Positions 19,326 through 28,127 of a DNA stretch of 64,000 bases are shown here, piece by piece; within the stretch, counting starts at the first letter, position 1; every line of letters begins with the position of its first letter. The DNA comes from Mycolicibacterium sphagni (GTDB taxonomy: Bacteria > Actinomycetota > Actinomycetes > Mycobacteriales > Mycobacteriaceae). Location: positions 1 through 64,000 of the forward strand of contig NZ_VBSB01000002.1 in the NCBI RefSeq assembly GCF_013337765.1, given 5' to 3'. Both the position numbers and the translations under genes were made by a program. Below the pieces are notes generated by a model that searched no databases, was not told the origin of the DNA, and saw only the letters and a list, made by a program, of their open reading frames with translations.

Positions 19326-19598
19326 ATGACGGTTTATGAAGTTCTCACCATCGCACTCATCGTCGTCTTGGGCACCGCCGCCACCGCTGCGATCTATCTC
19401 GGCCTGCTCAACTGGATCGGTGGGGCGTACATCGTGCGGTGTGCGACCTGTCGCCACCTGACGGTCTCATCGGATCGTCGGCAGCCGCAGTCGTGTGCGC
19501 ACTGCCGCCACCCGGTGCTCTTGCATCCGGTGCACGCCGCGCATCACCCTCGGGAGTTCGCCGATGTGCGAGTGACCGGCGACAGCCTGAAGTACTAG
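19326..19598 (+). CDS. small membrane protein with zinc-ribbon motif
   Basis: 90 residues. One N-terminal transmembrane helix (about 5-32) is followed by a cytoplasmic or exposed segment with CATC (cysteines 39 and 42) and CAHC (57 and 60), the four-cysteine arrangement of a small zinc ribbon, then a His-rich stretch (HPVLLHPVHAAHHP). GGAGG at 19315-19319 gives a convincing start. It might be a redox- or metal-responsive membrane tether; no named family is recognised. Its stop overlaps the stop of the convergent gene by four bases. Confidence 0.75.
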   Translation: MTVYEVLTIALIVVLGTAATAAIYLGLLNWIGGAYIVRCATCRHLTVSSDRRQPQSCAHCRHPVLLHPVHAAHHPREFADVRVTGDSLKY

Positions 19599-20674
19599 GG
19601 GTAGGACAGCAGCAGCATGACGCGCCCGCCCGGCGGTGGCGCGCCGAAGGCCTCCTGGTCGAAACCGTAGTACGTGCGTTGGTCGTCGGTGATCTCGTCG
19701 ATCACCTTGCCTGTGGCGTGCAGCTCGCCGTTGCCGGTGTGCTGCATGACGCCGCGGAAGTCGGCCACCGACAGCGATTCCGCGAGCAGCAGCGCCTGCC
19801 CGCCGCTGTCGAGATCGACGAGAATCCCGGCGCCCGCATAGTTGTTGCCACCCCGGCCGGTGCCGCGCGGCGCCCAGTAGATCGGCTGGGAAGCTGGGGT
19901 CCCCTGCACTCGGCGGTATTGTCCGACATGGCTTTCGGAGTCGGCGACGGTGACCTCGGGCAGGTGCGCGATAGTCCGCTTCTCGGCCAGCCACATCCAG
20001 CCCAGCGGGATGCAGACGATCGCGTACATGATCACCACCAGCATCAGCACCGGCTTCCAGGCGATCTCCCAGCCGAGCCGGCGCGGTGACACCGGCAGCG
20101 CGGACAACTGATCGTCGAGCTGTTTGCGGCCGAATCTGAAGACGTACCAGGCCAATACCCGAGCCAGCGCCATGCAGCCGAGGATCACCAGCCCGACGAT
20201 GCCGGTGATGCGCCAATAGAAGGTGCTGTCGCCCTGGTTGGTGGTGGCCGCAAACATGACCGCCGGGATGGGCGCGGTGATCAACAGCAGCAGCGCGTAG
20301 GACGGGTGGCTGCTCAGGTAGACGTAGTTGACGCGGGCCTGGTTGTTGGCCGCGTACACGGTGAAATCGCCGACGTTGGCGTGCACCACCGGAGCCCAGG
20401 AGCCTTGCACGATACGGGGTTTCACCAGTGAGCGGACGAAGAAGAAGCCGGCAATCAGGGCGACGACGAGTGCGCCCCAGAACGTGCCGGGCATCGACTC
20501 CCCCGTGCCGGGCACCCCTAGTGCGCCGTGGATGTCGATGGCCTTGCCGATGAAGAAGGCCAGCGGGAGCGCGAAAAACAGCTCCAGCAGCCAGATTTGG
20601 ATGAGTTGCGGAATCCGTGAGCCGATCCGGTCGAACGCCAGTACCCGTTGCCAGATGAACCGGAGCACGCCCAC
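19595..20674 (-). CDS. conserved membrane protein of unknown function
   Basis: 359 residues with about four transmembrane helices: near 25-43, 68-84, 128-146 and 155-175, with a further hydrophobic segment near 215-232. The C-terminal 120 residues are predicted extracytoplasmic and contain GRGGNNYAGAGILVDLDSGGQ and EITDDQRTYYGFDQEAFG. No catalytic motif was recognised. It is ten bases downstream of the P450 gene on the same strand and so probably cotranscribed with it. Confidence 0.7.
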   Translation of the reverse strand: MGVLRFIWQRVLAFDRIGSRIPQLIQIWLLELFFALPLAFFIGKAIDIHGALGVPGTGESMPGTFWGALVVALIAGFFFVRSLVKPRIVQGSWAPVVHANVGDFTVYAANNQARVNYVYLSSHPSYALLLLITAPIPAVMFAATTNQGDSTFYWRITGIVGLVILGCMALARVLAWYVFRFGRKQLDDQLSALPVSPRRLGWEIAWKPVLMLVVIMYAIVCIPLGWMWLAEKRTIAHLPEVTVADSESHVGQYRRVQGTPASQPIYWAPRGTGRGGNNYAGAGILVDLDSGGQALLLAESLSVADFRGVMQHTGNGELHATGKVIDEITDDQRTYYGFDQEAFGAPPPGGRVMLLLSYP

Positions 20675-20683
20675 GGACGGTCC

Positions 20684-21898
20684 TCAGCTGTAAATGGGTG
20701 CGGTCGGGGTGAATTCGACGGGCATGGTCTCCAGCCCGCTGACGAAGTTGGCGGGCCGCAGCGGCAGTTCGGCCCCGTCGGCCAGCCGCAGATCCGGTAG
20801 CCGGGCCAGCACTCGCCGGGTCATCGCCGTCAGCTCCAGGCGGGCCAGCTGGTTTCCCAGACAGAAGTGGGTTCCGAAGCCGAAGCTGACATGGTTGTTG
20901 GGGTGGCGGTCGATGCGAAACACATCGGGATCACCGAAGACTGTCTCGTCGAAGTTCGCCGACTCGAACAGCAGCAGCATCTTGTCACCGGCGTGTAGTT
21001 CGGTGCCGTGAAAGTCGGTGTCGGCGGTCAGGGTTCGGCACATGTTCTTGATCGGCGAGGTCCAGCGCAGCATCTCCTCCACGGCGGCGGGCAGCAGCTC
21101 GGGATCATCCTGTAGGGCCCGCCACTGATCGGGATGCCTGGACAGTTCGGCGGTTCCGCCGGACAGCGTGTGGCGGGTGGTCTCGTCACCACCGATGAGG
21201 ATCAGCAGGGTCTCGGCGAGGATCTGCTCATCAGTGAGCCGCTGGCCGTCGACCTCGGCGGCAATCAGGACGCTGACAAGGTCGTCGGCGGGCTCGCGGC
21301 GCCGGGCCTCGACGAAGTCGCCCATGAATGCGTTGTAGGCGACCAGCGCATTGGCGGCCATGGTCAGCGACTCCTCGGTGGCCACCGAACTCAGTGCCAC
21401 CACCATGTCGTCGGACCACGCCAACAGGTCGGCATGGTCTTCGGGTGCCACACCGAGCATGTCGCCGATGACGGCCATCGGCAGCGGCGCGGCGAGGTCG
21501 CGGACGAAATCACATTCGCCGCGCTCACAGACCGCGTCGATCAGCGTATCGCACAGTCCCTCAATGGAATTCGCCTTGGCTTGAACGCGCTTGCGGGTGA
21601 ATCCGGCGTTGACCAGCTTGCGCCGCAACAGGTGCGCGGGATCGTCCATGTCGATCATGTGCGGCAGTGCGGGCGTGGTCGGGCGAATGCCGCCGGCGTT
21701 GGAGAACAGTTCGGGCTGCCGTTCGGCGTCGATCACCGCACGGTAGGTGGCGGCGGCCGCCAGGCCGTTGCGGTCCCGGAAGACCGGTTGAAGTTCGCGC
21801 ATCCAGCGGTAGGCATCGCGCGCCTGCCTACTGGCGTAGAACCGGCCGTCCATCAGATCGACGCCGGCGGTGACGTCCGTGAGCACGCCCCAGATCAT
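20684..21898 (-). CDS. cyp142: cytochrome P450 of the CYP142 type
   Basis: 404 residues. Diagnostic features are the I-helix GGDETTRH (236-243), the ExxR pair (Glu275, Arg278) and the haem loop FGFGTHFCLGNQLA with Cys346. Long stretches (FRDRNGLAAA, ELFSNAGGIRP, LLRRKLVNAGFTRKRV) match recalled M. tuberculosis CYP142A1, which oxidises the C26/C27 side-chain methyl of cholesterol and cholest-4-en-3-one. Steroid side-chain oxidation is therefore the likely role. The GTG at 21874 (VTAGVDLMDGRFYAS) aligns better with the family start than the ATG at 21898. Here the gene lies away from the cholesterol cluster in which CYP142 is found in M. tuberculosis. Confidence 0.88.
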   Translation of the reverse strand: MIWGVLTDVTAGVDLMDGRFYASRQARDAYRWMRELQPVFRDRNGLAAAATYRAVIDAERQPELFSNAGGIRPTTPALPHMIDMDDPAHLLRRKLVNAGFTRKRVQAKANSIEGLCDTLIDAVCERGECDFVRDLAAPLPMAVIGDMLGVAPEDHADLLAWSDDMVVALSSVATEESLTMAANALVAYNAFMGDFVEARRREPADDLVSVLIAAEVDGQRLTDEQILAETLLILIGGDETTRHTLSGGTAELSRHPDQWRALQDDPELLPAAVEEMLRWTSPIKNMCRTLTADTDFHGTELHAGDKMLLLFESANFDETVFGDPDVFRIDRHPNNHVSFGFGTHFCLGNQLARLELTAMTRRVLARLPDLRLADGAELPLRPANFVSGLETMPVEFTPTAPIYS

Positions 21899-21910
21899 AG
21901 GGCGACGGGC

Positions 21911-22297
21911 TCATCCCCCAAGGCGTTTCGCGAGGTCCGGCAGCCAGGCCCGGTCGGCGGGCACCCAGGCGAGCGACCCCAGCTCGCCCGAGCTGACCCA
22001 GCGCAGCGCGCGATGATCGTGCGGATGCAGCGCGCCGCCGGTGAGCGTGACGAGATAGGCGCGCAGCACCAACGACTCCGAGATGGCCACGTCGGCACCA
22101 AGGCGTTCACCGACCACGACCTCGACTCCGAGCTCCTCACGGAGCTCCCGAACCAGCGCATCGGCCTCGGTCTCCCCCGCGGCGACCTTGCCGCCGGGCA
22201 GCTCCCACAGCCCGGCGAGTTCGGGCGGCCGCAGGCGCTGCGCCACCAGAAGCGTCGCGCCGGAGATCAAGGCTCCGGCGACGACGATCTGGGACAC
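21911..22297 (-). CDS. mutT2: Nudix hydrolase MutT2
   Basis: 128 residues with a complete Nudix box: G36, E42, R50-E51 and E54-E55-x-G57 in the pattern Gx5Ex7REUxEExGU. Sequence around the box ([21 protein letters not shown]) matches recalled Rv1160. MutT2 hydrolyses dCTP/5-methyl-dCTP and weakly 8-oxo-dGTP, so it is a nucleotide-pool sanitiser. It sits between the P450 and a C39-like gene here; in M. tuberculosis its neighbours are narG and phhB/pimE. The start ATG at 22297 is unambiguous within this short frame. Confidence 0.9.
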   Translation of the reverse strand: MSQIVVAGALISGATLLVAQRLRPPELAGLWELPGGKVAAGETEADALVRELREELGVEVVVGERLGADVAISESLVLRAYLVTLTGGALHPHDHRALRWVSSGELGSLAWVPADRAWLPDLAKRLGG

Positions 22298-22307
22298 GCC
22301 AATGAGC

Positions 22308-23027
22308 TTATGTCGTGGTCGGATTCGCCTTCACGATGGTCAGCTCGTAGTCGTTGCTCTGCCACCCGTTGAGGAAGGCACCGATCGGAACCGCCATGTC
22401 CTTGCCGTACCCCGGCCCACTGTCGTTGAAGTAGACGGTGCCGCCCACGAGGTCGACGGCGATCACCACCGCTTCGTGGTTGGCGCGGGTGTAGTTCGGT
22501 GTCGCCGACGTCTGGTACTGGGCCTGGGTGCTCCAGACGGAATCGGTGTTGATCGTGACCATGGTCGCGTTGCCCGCGGCCAGCGCCGCCGCCAGATCGT
22601 TCAGCGCGATCTGTGCGTCGGTGGCGGTGGCACCGGTGATCCGGTTGCCGGCCTCGTCGTAGACGAGGTATCGCTTGGTGGACGCCGTGACATTCCAGTT
22701 GGGATTGGTGTTCATCAGCTGGACCGCGTCTTTGACGGCCACGCCGTTGGCGATGTCCTCGTCGAGGTACATCCGCCGGCCCGGATAGACGACACTGGCC
22801 GTGGTCCTGGCCAGATTGACCATCGTCTCCTCGTCGGGTTTGTTGCCGGTGACCTGGCCGACCGCCATCGCCGTCGCCATCAGGGTGCAGTTCGAGTAGC
22901 TCTGCTTGACCCAGTATTCGTCGTTGTTCCGGTCCCCGTAGTAACCGGTGCCCGGCACCGTGACCACGACTTCGCGTTCGACCGTGTCGGGCTTGGCAAC
23001 GCCCAGCCGGACCGCGATGGCAAACAA
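22308..23027 (-). CDS. C39-like cysteine peptidase-fold protein, 5' end unclear
   Basis: 239 residues from the first usable start, a TTG at 23027. The body has a papain-like C39 arrangement: a cysteine in [14 protein letters not shown] near residue 47, a histidine in [11 protein letters not shown] and a downstream Asn/Asp in [10 protein letters not shown]. Upstream of the TTG the frame stays open and still looks coding ([11 protein letters not shown]), but it holds no ATG or GTG before reaching the divergent phhB gene. No signal peptide is present in the annotated part. The gene may have lost its 5' end or use a rare start. It is absent from the corresponding M. tuberculosis interval as I recall it. 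Confidence 0.6.
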   Translation of the reverse strand: MFAIAVRLGVAKPDTVEREVVVTVPGTGYYGDRNNDEYWVKQSYSNCTLMATAMAVGQVTGNKPDEETMVNLARTTASVVYPGRRMYLDEDIANGVAVKDAVQLMNTNPNWNVTASTKRYLVYDEAGNRITGATATDAQIALNDLAAALAAGNATMVTINTDSVWSTQAQYQTSATPNYTRANHEAVVIAVDLVGGTVYFNDSGPGYGKDMAVPIGAFLNGWQSNDYELTIVKANPTTT

Positions 23028-23102
23028 ATGCCGAATTTGAGACAGATGTCCCGGTTTCTTGTTGGCCTTCCCCTCGGCCGCCGGTCGGAGAAGACTTGCA
23101 GC

Positions 23103-23387
23103 ATGCCGCTAACCGATGAAGAAATTGATTCCGCCATCACGGGTCTCGACGGCTGGGAGCACGCCGATGGCGCCCTACGCCGCTCGGTGAAATTCCCGGC
23201 GTTCCTCGACGGCATCGACGCCGTGCGCCGGGTCGCCGAGCACGCCGAGGTCAAGGACCATCACCCCGACATCGATATTCGCTGGCGGACAGTCACTTTC
23301 GTCCTCGTGACGCATTCCGAGGGCGGGATCACCGAAAAGGATGTGCAGATGGCGTCAGATATCAACGAGATTGTCGGCGACCGCTAG
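23103..23387 (+). CDS. pterin-4a-carbinolamine dehydratase
   Basis: 94 residues, the usual size of PCD/DCoH proteins. The active-site signature [13 protein letters not shown] with two adjacent histidines is complete. The enzyme dehydrates 4a-hydroxytetrahydrobiopterin; in bacteria without biopterin hydroxylases its role is uncertain. It corresponds to Rv1159A. GGAGAAG precedes the ATG at 23103; longer frames upstream are antisense to the C39-like gene. Its last 26 bases overlap the 3' end of convergent pimE. Confidence 0.88.
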   Translation: MPLTDEEIDSAITGLDGWEHADGALRRSVKFPAFLDGIDAVRRVAEHAEVKDHHPDIDIRWRTVTFVLVTHSEGGITEKDVQMASDINEIVGDR

Positions 23388-24612
23388 CCGCGATCCAGGC
23401 CAGCGTCGCGAGCGTTGCCACGATGTAGATCAGACCCGGCCAGGCCAGGTACCAGGGCCGGCTGATCTGCCAGATCGTCGGCTGGGCGAAGCTCAGCAGC
23501 CACGGCACCCCGATCAGCGTCAGCACCAGCCAGCCCCACCCCAGCAACCGCGCGCCGGCCCGTGTGCGCCACGGTCCGTGGATGAGCCAGACCATCAACG
23601 GCAGCAACCACACCCAGTGATGGGTCCACGAAATCGGTGAGATCAGCAGGCCGAACAGCTGGACCACCAACAACAAGCCCAGCCGGTCGCCGTCCAGCGC
23701 ACGCCAGGCCAACAGCGCCAGCACCGCCGTCACTGCGATCCCGGCCAACACGATCGGTCCGTAGCCGGCGTCGTGGCCGAGGATCCGCGAGATGCCACCG
23801 CGCCAGGACTGATTGAACGAGGTTCCGATCGGGCCGATGCGGCCGGCGTCACCGAGCAGGTCGGTGAAATAGAAGCGCGCCTGCTGACCGATCACCGCGA
23901 CCGAGAGTCCGACGGTCGCAAAGAACACGATCGCCGAGAAGGCTGCGGCGCCCCAGCGACGCACCCCGAGGAAGTAGAGCCCGGTGATGGCCGGAGTCAG
24001 CTTGATCCCGGCTGCGACACCGACCAGCAGACCCGACAACCACCACCGACTGCTGTAGGCGGCGTACAGGACGGCCAGCACCAGGATGACGTTGATCTGG
24101 CCGTAATCGAAGTTGCTGCGCAGCGGTTCGATCCAGATACCGACGGCGGTCCACTGCATCGCGACACGGTGGCCTTCCCAGGCCGGCACGCCGAGTAGCC
24201 GCTGGCTGACCCTGACCACGCCGTAGAGCGCGGCGACGATGCCGAGCTGCCAGCACAAGGCGACCAGACCGAACGGCAGCAGGTGCAGCGGATAGAACAT
24301 CAGCGCCGCGAACGGCGGGTAGGTGAACGGCAGCGGAAAGTCGGGCGTCTGGTCGGCGTAGACGTAGGAGTACAGCGTGCCGGGGTGATCGAGTGCGGCC
24401 GCGCCGCCGAGGTAGACGTGTAGGTCGACGAAGTTGGCGCCGTTGGGCACGAGGTAGGTCCAGGCCAGGCGGGCAGCCACGCTGACGACCAGCAACACCG
24501 GAGCCAGCCAGGCTGGCCTCGCCGCCGAGGCCACTGGGGCCGCTGTGTCCACCGTGCGACTGTAGCGACGGATGCTGCCTGCTCCACGATTTCGGACGCC
24601 CCGCATCACCAT
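23362..24612 (-). CDS. pimE: PIM mannosyltransferase PimE
   Basis: About 416 residues, a polytopic GT-C (GT87) enzyme that uses polyprenyl-phosphate mannose to add the alpha-1,2 mannose converting Ac1PIM4 to Ac1PIM5 on the outer face of the membrane. The catalytic aspartate lies in [12 protein letters not shown] in the first external loop, and the sequences [19 protein letters not shown] and [17 protein letters not shown] match recalled Rv1159. About ten transmembrane helices are seen. Several starts are possible (TTG 24618, ATG 24612, ATG 24606). It is functionally tied to LpqW. The divergent exported-protein genes begin 110 bases away. Confidence 0.93.
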   Translation of the reverse strand: MVMRGVRNRGAGSIRRYSRTVDTAAPVASAARPAWLAPVLLVVSVAARLAWTYLVPNGANFVDLHVYLGGAAALDHPGTLYSYVYADQTPDFPLPFTYPPFAALMFYPLHLLPFGLVALCWQLGIVAALYGVVRVSQRLLGVPAWEGHRVAMQWTAVGIWIEPLRSNFDYGQINVILVLAVLYAAYSSRWWLSGLLVGVAAGIKLTPAITGLYFLGVRRWGAAAFSAIVFFATVGLSVAVIGQQARFYFTDLLGDAGRIGPIGTSFNQSWRGGISRILGHDAGYGPIVLAGIAVTAVLALLAWRALDGDRLGLLLVVQLFGLLISPISWTHHWVWLLPLMVWLIHGPWRTRAGARLLGWGWLVLTLIGVPWLLSFAQPTIWQISRPWYLAWPGLIYIVATLATLAWIAASGRRQSR

Positions 24613-24721
24613 CGGCAATCACTGCCGTAACGGTTGCATAAACACCACACGTGTCACTTGAGTAACTCTAGTAACGGACTACCTTCGGGTTCAGACCTGC
24701 ACTCGAAGGATTGGGATAACC

Positions 24722-25333
24722 ATGCCAAGTATTTCAAAGCTGTTCGCCGCCAATGTGATTGGTGCCGCCGGGCTGTGCTCGGTCGCGCTCGCACTCAGCC
24801 CGTCAGCCGCCGCTGACCCGGGCGTTTCACCCGCCGTTCCCGGCGTGCCCGGGCTCAGCATGCTGGAGCAATTCGTCACGAATCCGGCCAGCGCTGCGGC
24901 CGTCCTGCAGACCGCAGCGACCGCACTCAGCGGTGCCGGGGGTCTGACCGGCGCGCCGTCGACGCTGCCGGTCTCGCCGATCGGCGGCGCTCCGGCGACA
25001 TTGCCGATTTCGCCGATCGGCGGCGTGCCTGCCGCGCCGGCGACCGCCCCGGCCGCCAACGCCATCCCCGGCGGCAGCGTCACTGCGCCGCTCATCCCGC
25101 TGCTGAACCAGCTCGGCATGCCTGGTGACCTGGCCAGCCTGACGCCGTCGAACATGCCGTTCCCGGTCAAGGTTGGCGACAGCCTGGCCGTCGGCCAGCC
25201 GGCACCTGCTCCGGTGGCCACCGGGGTCGCCGGACCGGCTGGGGTCCCCCCGGCCACCAGCCCGGCGATCGCGCCGACCACGCCGGGTGGCGCTGGCCTC
25301 GGCCAGCTGCTGCCGCTGTCCGCTCTGCCCTGA
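24722..25333 (+). CDS. Ala/Pro-rich exported protein, Rv1158c-like
   Basis: 203 residues. The signal peptide ends at about residue 31 (SPSAAADPG). The mature part is Pro/Ala/Gly-rich, with a short internal repeat (TLPVSPIGGAPATLPISPIGG, around 80-100) and no cysteines. It is followed 29 bases later by a second Ala/Pro-rich exported gene, the same pair as Rv1158c-Rv1157c beside pimE in M. tuberculosis. Function is unknown; such proteins are thought to be cell-wall associated. Confidence 0.82.
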   Translation: MPSISKLFAANVIGAAGLCSVALALSPSAAADPGVSPAVPGVPGLSMLEQFVTNPASAAAVLQTAATALSGAGGLTGAPSTLPVSPIGGAPATLPISPIGGVPAAPATAPAANAIPGGSVTAPLIPLLNQLGMPGDLASLTPSNMPFPVKVGDSLAVGQPAPAPVATGVAGPAGVPPATSPAIAPTTPGGAGLGQLLPLSALP

Positions 25334-25362
25334 CCAACCACTACCCGATGAGGGAGTTCACC

Positions 25363-26439
25363 GTGCCGCAGATCGCCAAGCTGGCTCTTCTGCTGACCAC
25401 CACGCTCGTGGCCGCGACCAACCTGGCGTTCAGCCCGGTCGCGGCCGCGGACCCGGCCATCCCGCTGGATCCCGGGCAGCTGCCCGGCCTTGACGCCATG
25501 CAGATGCTCGGACCGGTTGTTCAGCAGGCCGCGGGGAACCCCTCATCGGCGCAGTCGCTGCTTCTCGCGGCGGCTTCGCAACTCGCTGGTGGCGCAGCCA
25601 CGCCGGGCGGCTCGGCGGCGCTGGCTCAGCAGGTCACCAAGTTCGTGCAGGAGGGCGGGGCCGCTGGCCCCGCTGCCGCACTGCCGTCGGCGGTCTCCCC
25701 CACCGCTCAGGCGACTGGCGTCGCGCACGGCACCACGCCGCTGCTGACGCCCGGCACCGGCAATGGCCCCGTCCCTCTGCCCGAACATCTGCCCGGCGGC
25801 AACGACCCGACCGCGATCTTCGGCACCGAAGCGCACCTGCCCACCGGTATCGACCCGGCGCACGCCGTCGGCCCGGCGCCCGAAGCACTCCCTGAGGTGC
25901 CCACCCCGGTGACGGTCGTGAACCCGGCCGCCCCGCCGACGCCGTCGGCGACCCCGGTCGGCAACTCGATCAACGTCGCGACGCCGAACCCCGCGCCGGC
26001 ACCCGCGGCCGCCCCGAACTACGACCCGGCAGCACCGCCCACCCAGGACTTCATGTACCCGTCGATCAGCAACGGCTGCCTGAAGGACGGCGGCAACGTG
26101 ATCGCGACCGCGATCTCGGTCGCCGGGCCGGCGAAGATCCCGACGCCGGGACCGGTCGCCGGGCAGACTGCCTACGTGTTCACCGCAGTCGGCACCCCGG
26201 CGCCGGCCGCCGAGCAGAAGCTCCCGCTGAATGTCACGTGGGTCAACCTGACCACCGGCAAGTCCGGCAGCGCCACGCTCAAGCCCAATCCCGAGATGAA
26301 CGCGGCGGGACCGACCACGCTGATGGCCATCGCCGACACCGGCTCGGGCAGCATCATGTCGACGATCTTCGGCCAGGTGACCACTGTGGACAAGCAGTGC
26401 ACCTTCATGCCGACGATCGGTTCGACCGTCGTGCCCTGA
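25363..26439 (+). CDS. Ala/Pro-rich exported protein, Rv1157c-like
   Basis: 358 residues. The signal peptide (1-29, ending VAAADP) is followed by a Pro/Ala-rich region to about residue 225. A more structured C-terminal domain (about 228-358) starts DFMYPSISNGCLKDGG, has two cysteines (NGCLKD and KQCTFMP) probably bonded, and alternating beta-type sequence. The GTG at 25363 is chosen because GAGGGAG lies six to seven bases upstream; the ATG at 25348 would place that site inside the gene. It is in an operon with the preceding gene. Confidence 0.82.
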   Translation: MPQIAKLALLLTTTLVAATNLAFSPVAAADPAIPLDPGQLPGLDAMQMLGPVVQQAAGNPSSAQSLLLAAASQLAGGAATPGGSAALAQQVTKFVQEGGAAGPAAALPSAVSPTAQATGVAHGTTPLLTPGTGNGPVPLPEHLPGGNDPTAIFGTEAHLPTGIDPAHAVGPAPEALPEVPTPVTVVNPAAPPTPSATPVGNSINVATPNPAPAPAAAPNYDPAAPPTQDFMYPSISNGCLKDGGNVIATAISVAGPAKIPTPGPVAGQTAYVFTAVGTPAPAAEQKLPLNVTWVNLTTGKSGSATLKPNPEMNAAGPTTLMAIADTGSGSIMSTIFGQVTTVDKQCTFMPTIGSTVVP

Positions 26440-26455
26440 GGCTCGAAAAGCCGCG

Positions 26456-26487
26456 CTAGGGTTGGGAAATCGAAACCCCGACCCTAG
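26456..26487 (+). terminator. hairpin between the exported-protein operon and the WS/DGAT gene
   Basis: CTAGGGTTGGG (26456-26466) pairs with CCCGACCCTAG (26477-26487) across a ten-base AT-rich loop, with one G-T pair. No T-run follows. It ends eight bases before the ATG of the acyltransferase, so it may also influence translation of that gene. Confidence 0.45.
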
Positions 26488-26495
26488 GTGGGTTC

Positions 26496-27896
26496 ATGGC
26501 GACGCTCGACCCCTTGGACGCGATGTTGCTGACGGCCGAGCTGATCTCGAGCCCCATGCATGTCGCGGTCGCACTGATCATGAGCCCGCCCAAGGGCATG
26601 ACGGGTACGGCGTTCATCGACGAGATGTATGAACAGGGCCTGACCGCACCCGATCCCATCGACCCCCGGCTGCGCCGCCGCCCGCACCGCGGCGTGGACA
26701 CCGGCGGCCTGTGGGCGTGGCGCGAGGTGGCTGATCTCGACCTGAGCCACCACCTGCACCGGCTGACGCTGCCGGCGGGTTCGAACACCACGGCACTGTG
26801 GGAGCTGGTGTCCGAGTTGCACGCCGAGCCGCTCGACCGGTCGGCGCCGCTGTGGATGGCGTATCTGATCGACGGGCTTGTCGGCGACCGCTGCGTCCTG
26901 TACATCAAGATCCATCACATCGTCGTCGACGGTGTCGCCGGCCTCCAGATGATCGCCGACTCGCTGACCACCGATCCCGATCGCCGTGGGATGCCACCGT
27001 TTTACGCCAGTGCGGTCCCCGACGAACCCGCCACGAAACGGCGTGGCTTCAACCCGCTCTCGGTGGTGCGTGACATCGCGGGCGCGGCGGTGTCCGGGCT
27101 GAGCCTGGCCCGCAACGTGGCCTCCGCCGAGGTGGCGAACATCGTGGGCGGCCTGATGACGTCCACTGTCGCGGCGCCGTTCGGCGCGCCGCACACCCGG
27201 TTCAACGCGAAGCTGGGTCCCGGCCGGGTTTTCGCGGCAACCAGCCTGGACCGCAAGCGAATTCGGGCCATCCAGGATGCCGCGGATGTGACCAGCAATG
27301 ACGTGGTGACGGCGCTGGTCACTGGTGTGCTGCGGGATTGGCTGACGAAACAGGACGAGCTGCCCGACCAGTCCCTGGTGGCGCTGTGTCCGGTGACGGT
27401 GCGCGGGCGCGACGCGGCAGGAGACGACGGGCACGGCAACCAATTCGGCCTCGGGTTGTGCCCACTGCCCACCGCCATCGAAGATCCGGCCGAACGACTG
27501 AGCCTGGTTCACTACGCGATGTCGAACGTGAAGCATCAGGTCGCGGCCAACGGCCCCGGCGCGATGCTGATCGTGCTGATGCCTGCCGTGGTGCCGACGG
27601 CGCTCTCCCCGCTCCTGCCGTTCGGCTCGCGGGTGCGGCCCAGCTACAACCTGCCGATCTCGAATGTGCCGGGCCCCCGCGAGCGGAGTTATTTCAACGG
27701 CGCCAGCATCGACGAGATCTACCCCGTGTCAGTGGTCTACGACGGGATGGCGCTCAACGTGACGCTATGTTCCTACGCCGACCAGATCGGCGTCGGTTAT
27801 GTGGCCGACCGTGACGTGTTGGCTGACATCGACGACCTCATTCCGCTGACCGAGGTCGCACTCGCGGAATTAGAGGCCGCCGTCCGGGTGGCCTAG
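26496..27896 (+). CDS. WS/DGAT acyltransferase
   Basis: 466 residues. This is the wax ester synthase/acyl-CoA:diacylglycerol acyltransferase family, which makes triacylglycerol or wax esters stored as lipid droplets. The catalytic motif HHIVVDG is complete (about residue 138), and NDVVTALV and the C-terminal motif NLPISNVPGPRE with YPVSVVYDGMALNVT are typical of the second domain. It starts with ATG at 26496 close to an upstream hairpin. Mycobacteria have many paralogues; which M. tuberculosis Tgs it matches best cannot be said by eye. Confidence 0.92.
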   Translation: MATLDPLDAMLLTAELISSPMHVAVALIMSPPKGMTGTAFIDEMYEQGLTAPDPIDPRLRRRPHRGVDTGGLWAWREVADLDLSHHLHRLTLPAGSNTTALWELVSELHAEPLDRSAPLWMAYLIDGLVGDRCVLYIKIHHIVVDGVAGLQMIADSLTTDPDRRGMPPFYASAVPDEPATKRRGFNPLSVVRDIAGAAVSGLSLARNVASAEVANIVGGLMTSTVAAPFGAPHTRFNAKLGPGRVFAATSLDRKRIRAIQDAADVTSNDVVTALVTGVLRDWLTKQDELPDQSLVALCPVTVRGRDAAGDDGHGNQFGLGLCPLPTAIEDPAERLSLVHYAMSNVKHQVAANGPGAMLIVLMPAVVPTALSPLLPFGSRVRPSYNLPISNVPGPRERSYFNGASIDEIYPVSVVYDGMALNVTLCSYADQIGVGYVADRDVLADIDDLIPLTEVALAELEAAVRVA

Positions 27897-27908
27897 CCCC
27901 CGTCGATC

Positions 27909-27954
27909 CAGAACTGAGAGCGAAAATTTGGGCAGAATTTCGCTCTCAGTTCTG
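27909..27954. terminator. bidirectional hairpin between convergent genes
   Basis: A perfect 17-base inverted repeat: left arm CAGAACTGAGAGCGAAA (27909-27925), right arm TTTCGCTCTCAGTTCTG (27938-27954), loop of 12 bases. It lies between the stops of the convergent WS/DGAT and DUF1059 genes. The A/T-rich inner ends provide runs on either strand, so it can terminate both transcripts. Confidence 0.65.
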
Positions 27955-27969
27955 CCTCAACGCAGTGGC

Positions 27970-28116
27970 TCAGTAGGCCATGAACAGGATTTCGTCCCGG
28001 CCGTAGTCCATACCGGGGTGAGCCGCCGCCAGGTGCGCCTGGGTGAGCTCGACCAGCTCGTCCTCGTCCTTGGCGCTGATCGCCTCGCCACACGGACAAT
28101 TGATGTGCGTCTTCAT
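27970..28116 (-). CDS. DUF1059-type small protein
   Basis: 48 residues: MKTHINCPCGEAISAKDEDE, then a short helix ending ILFMAY. The CPCGE start, the acidic DEDELV and the AHLAAAHPGMDY segment are the hallmarks of the DUF1059 family. The two cysteines could bind a metal but the family has no assigned function. GGAGG five bases before the ATG at 28116 makes it a credible gene. It lies 11 bases downstream of the glycosylase gene on the same strand, so the two are probably cotranscribed. Confidence 0.8.
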   Translation of the reverse strand: MKTHINCPCGEAISAKDEDELVELTQAHLAAAHPGMDYGRDEILFMAY

Positions 28117-28127
28117 GGTGCCTCCTG

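Noticed and set aside
24950..25110. Pro/Ala/Gly-rich repeats in the exported proteins as possible CRISPR or other DNA repeats
   Set aside because: The repetition follows codons of a low-complexity protein (SPIGG units), with no fixed-length spacers.
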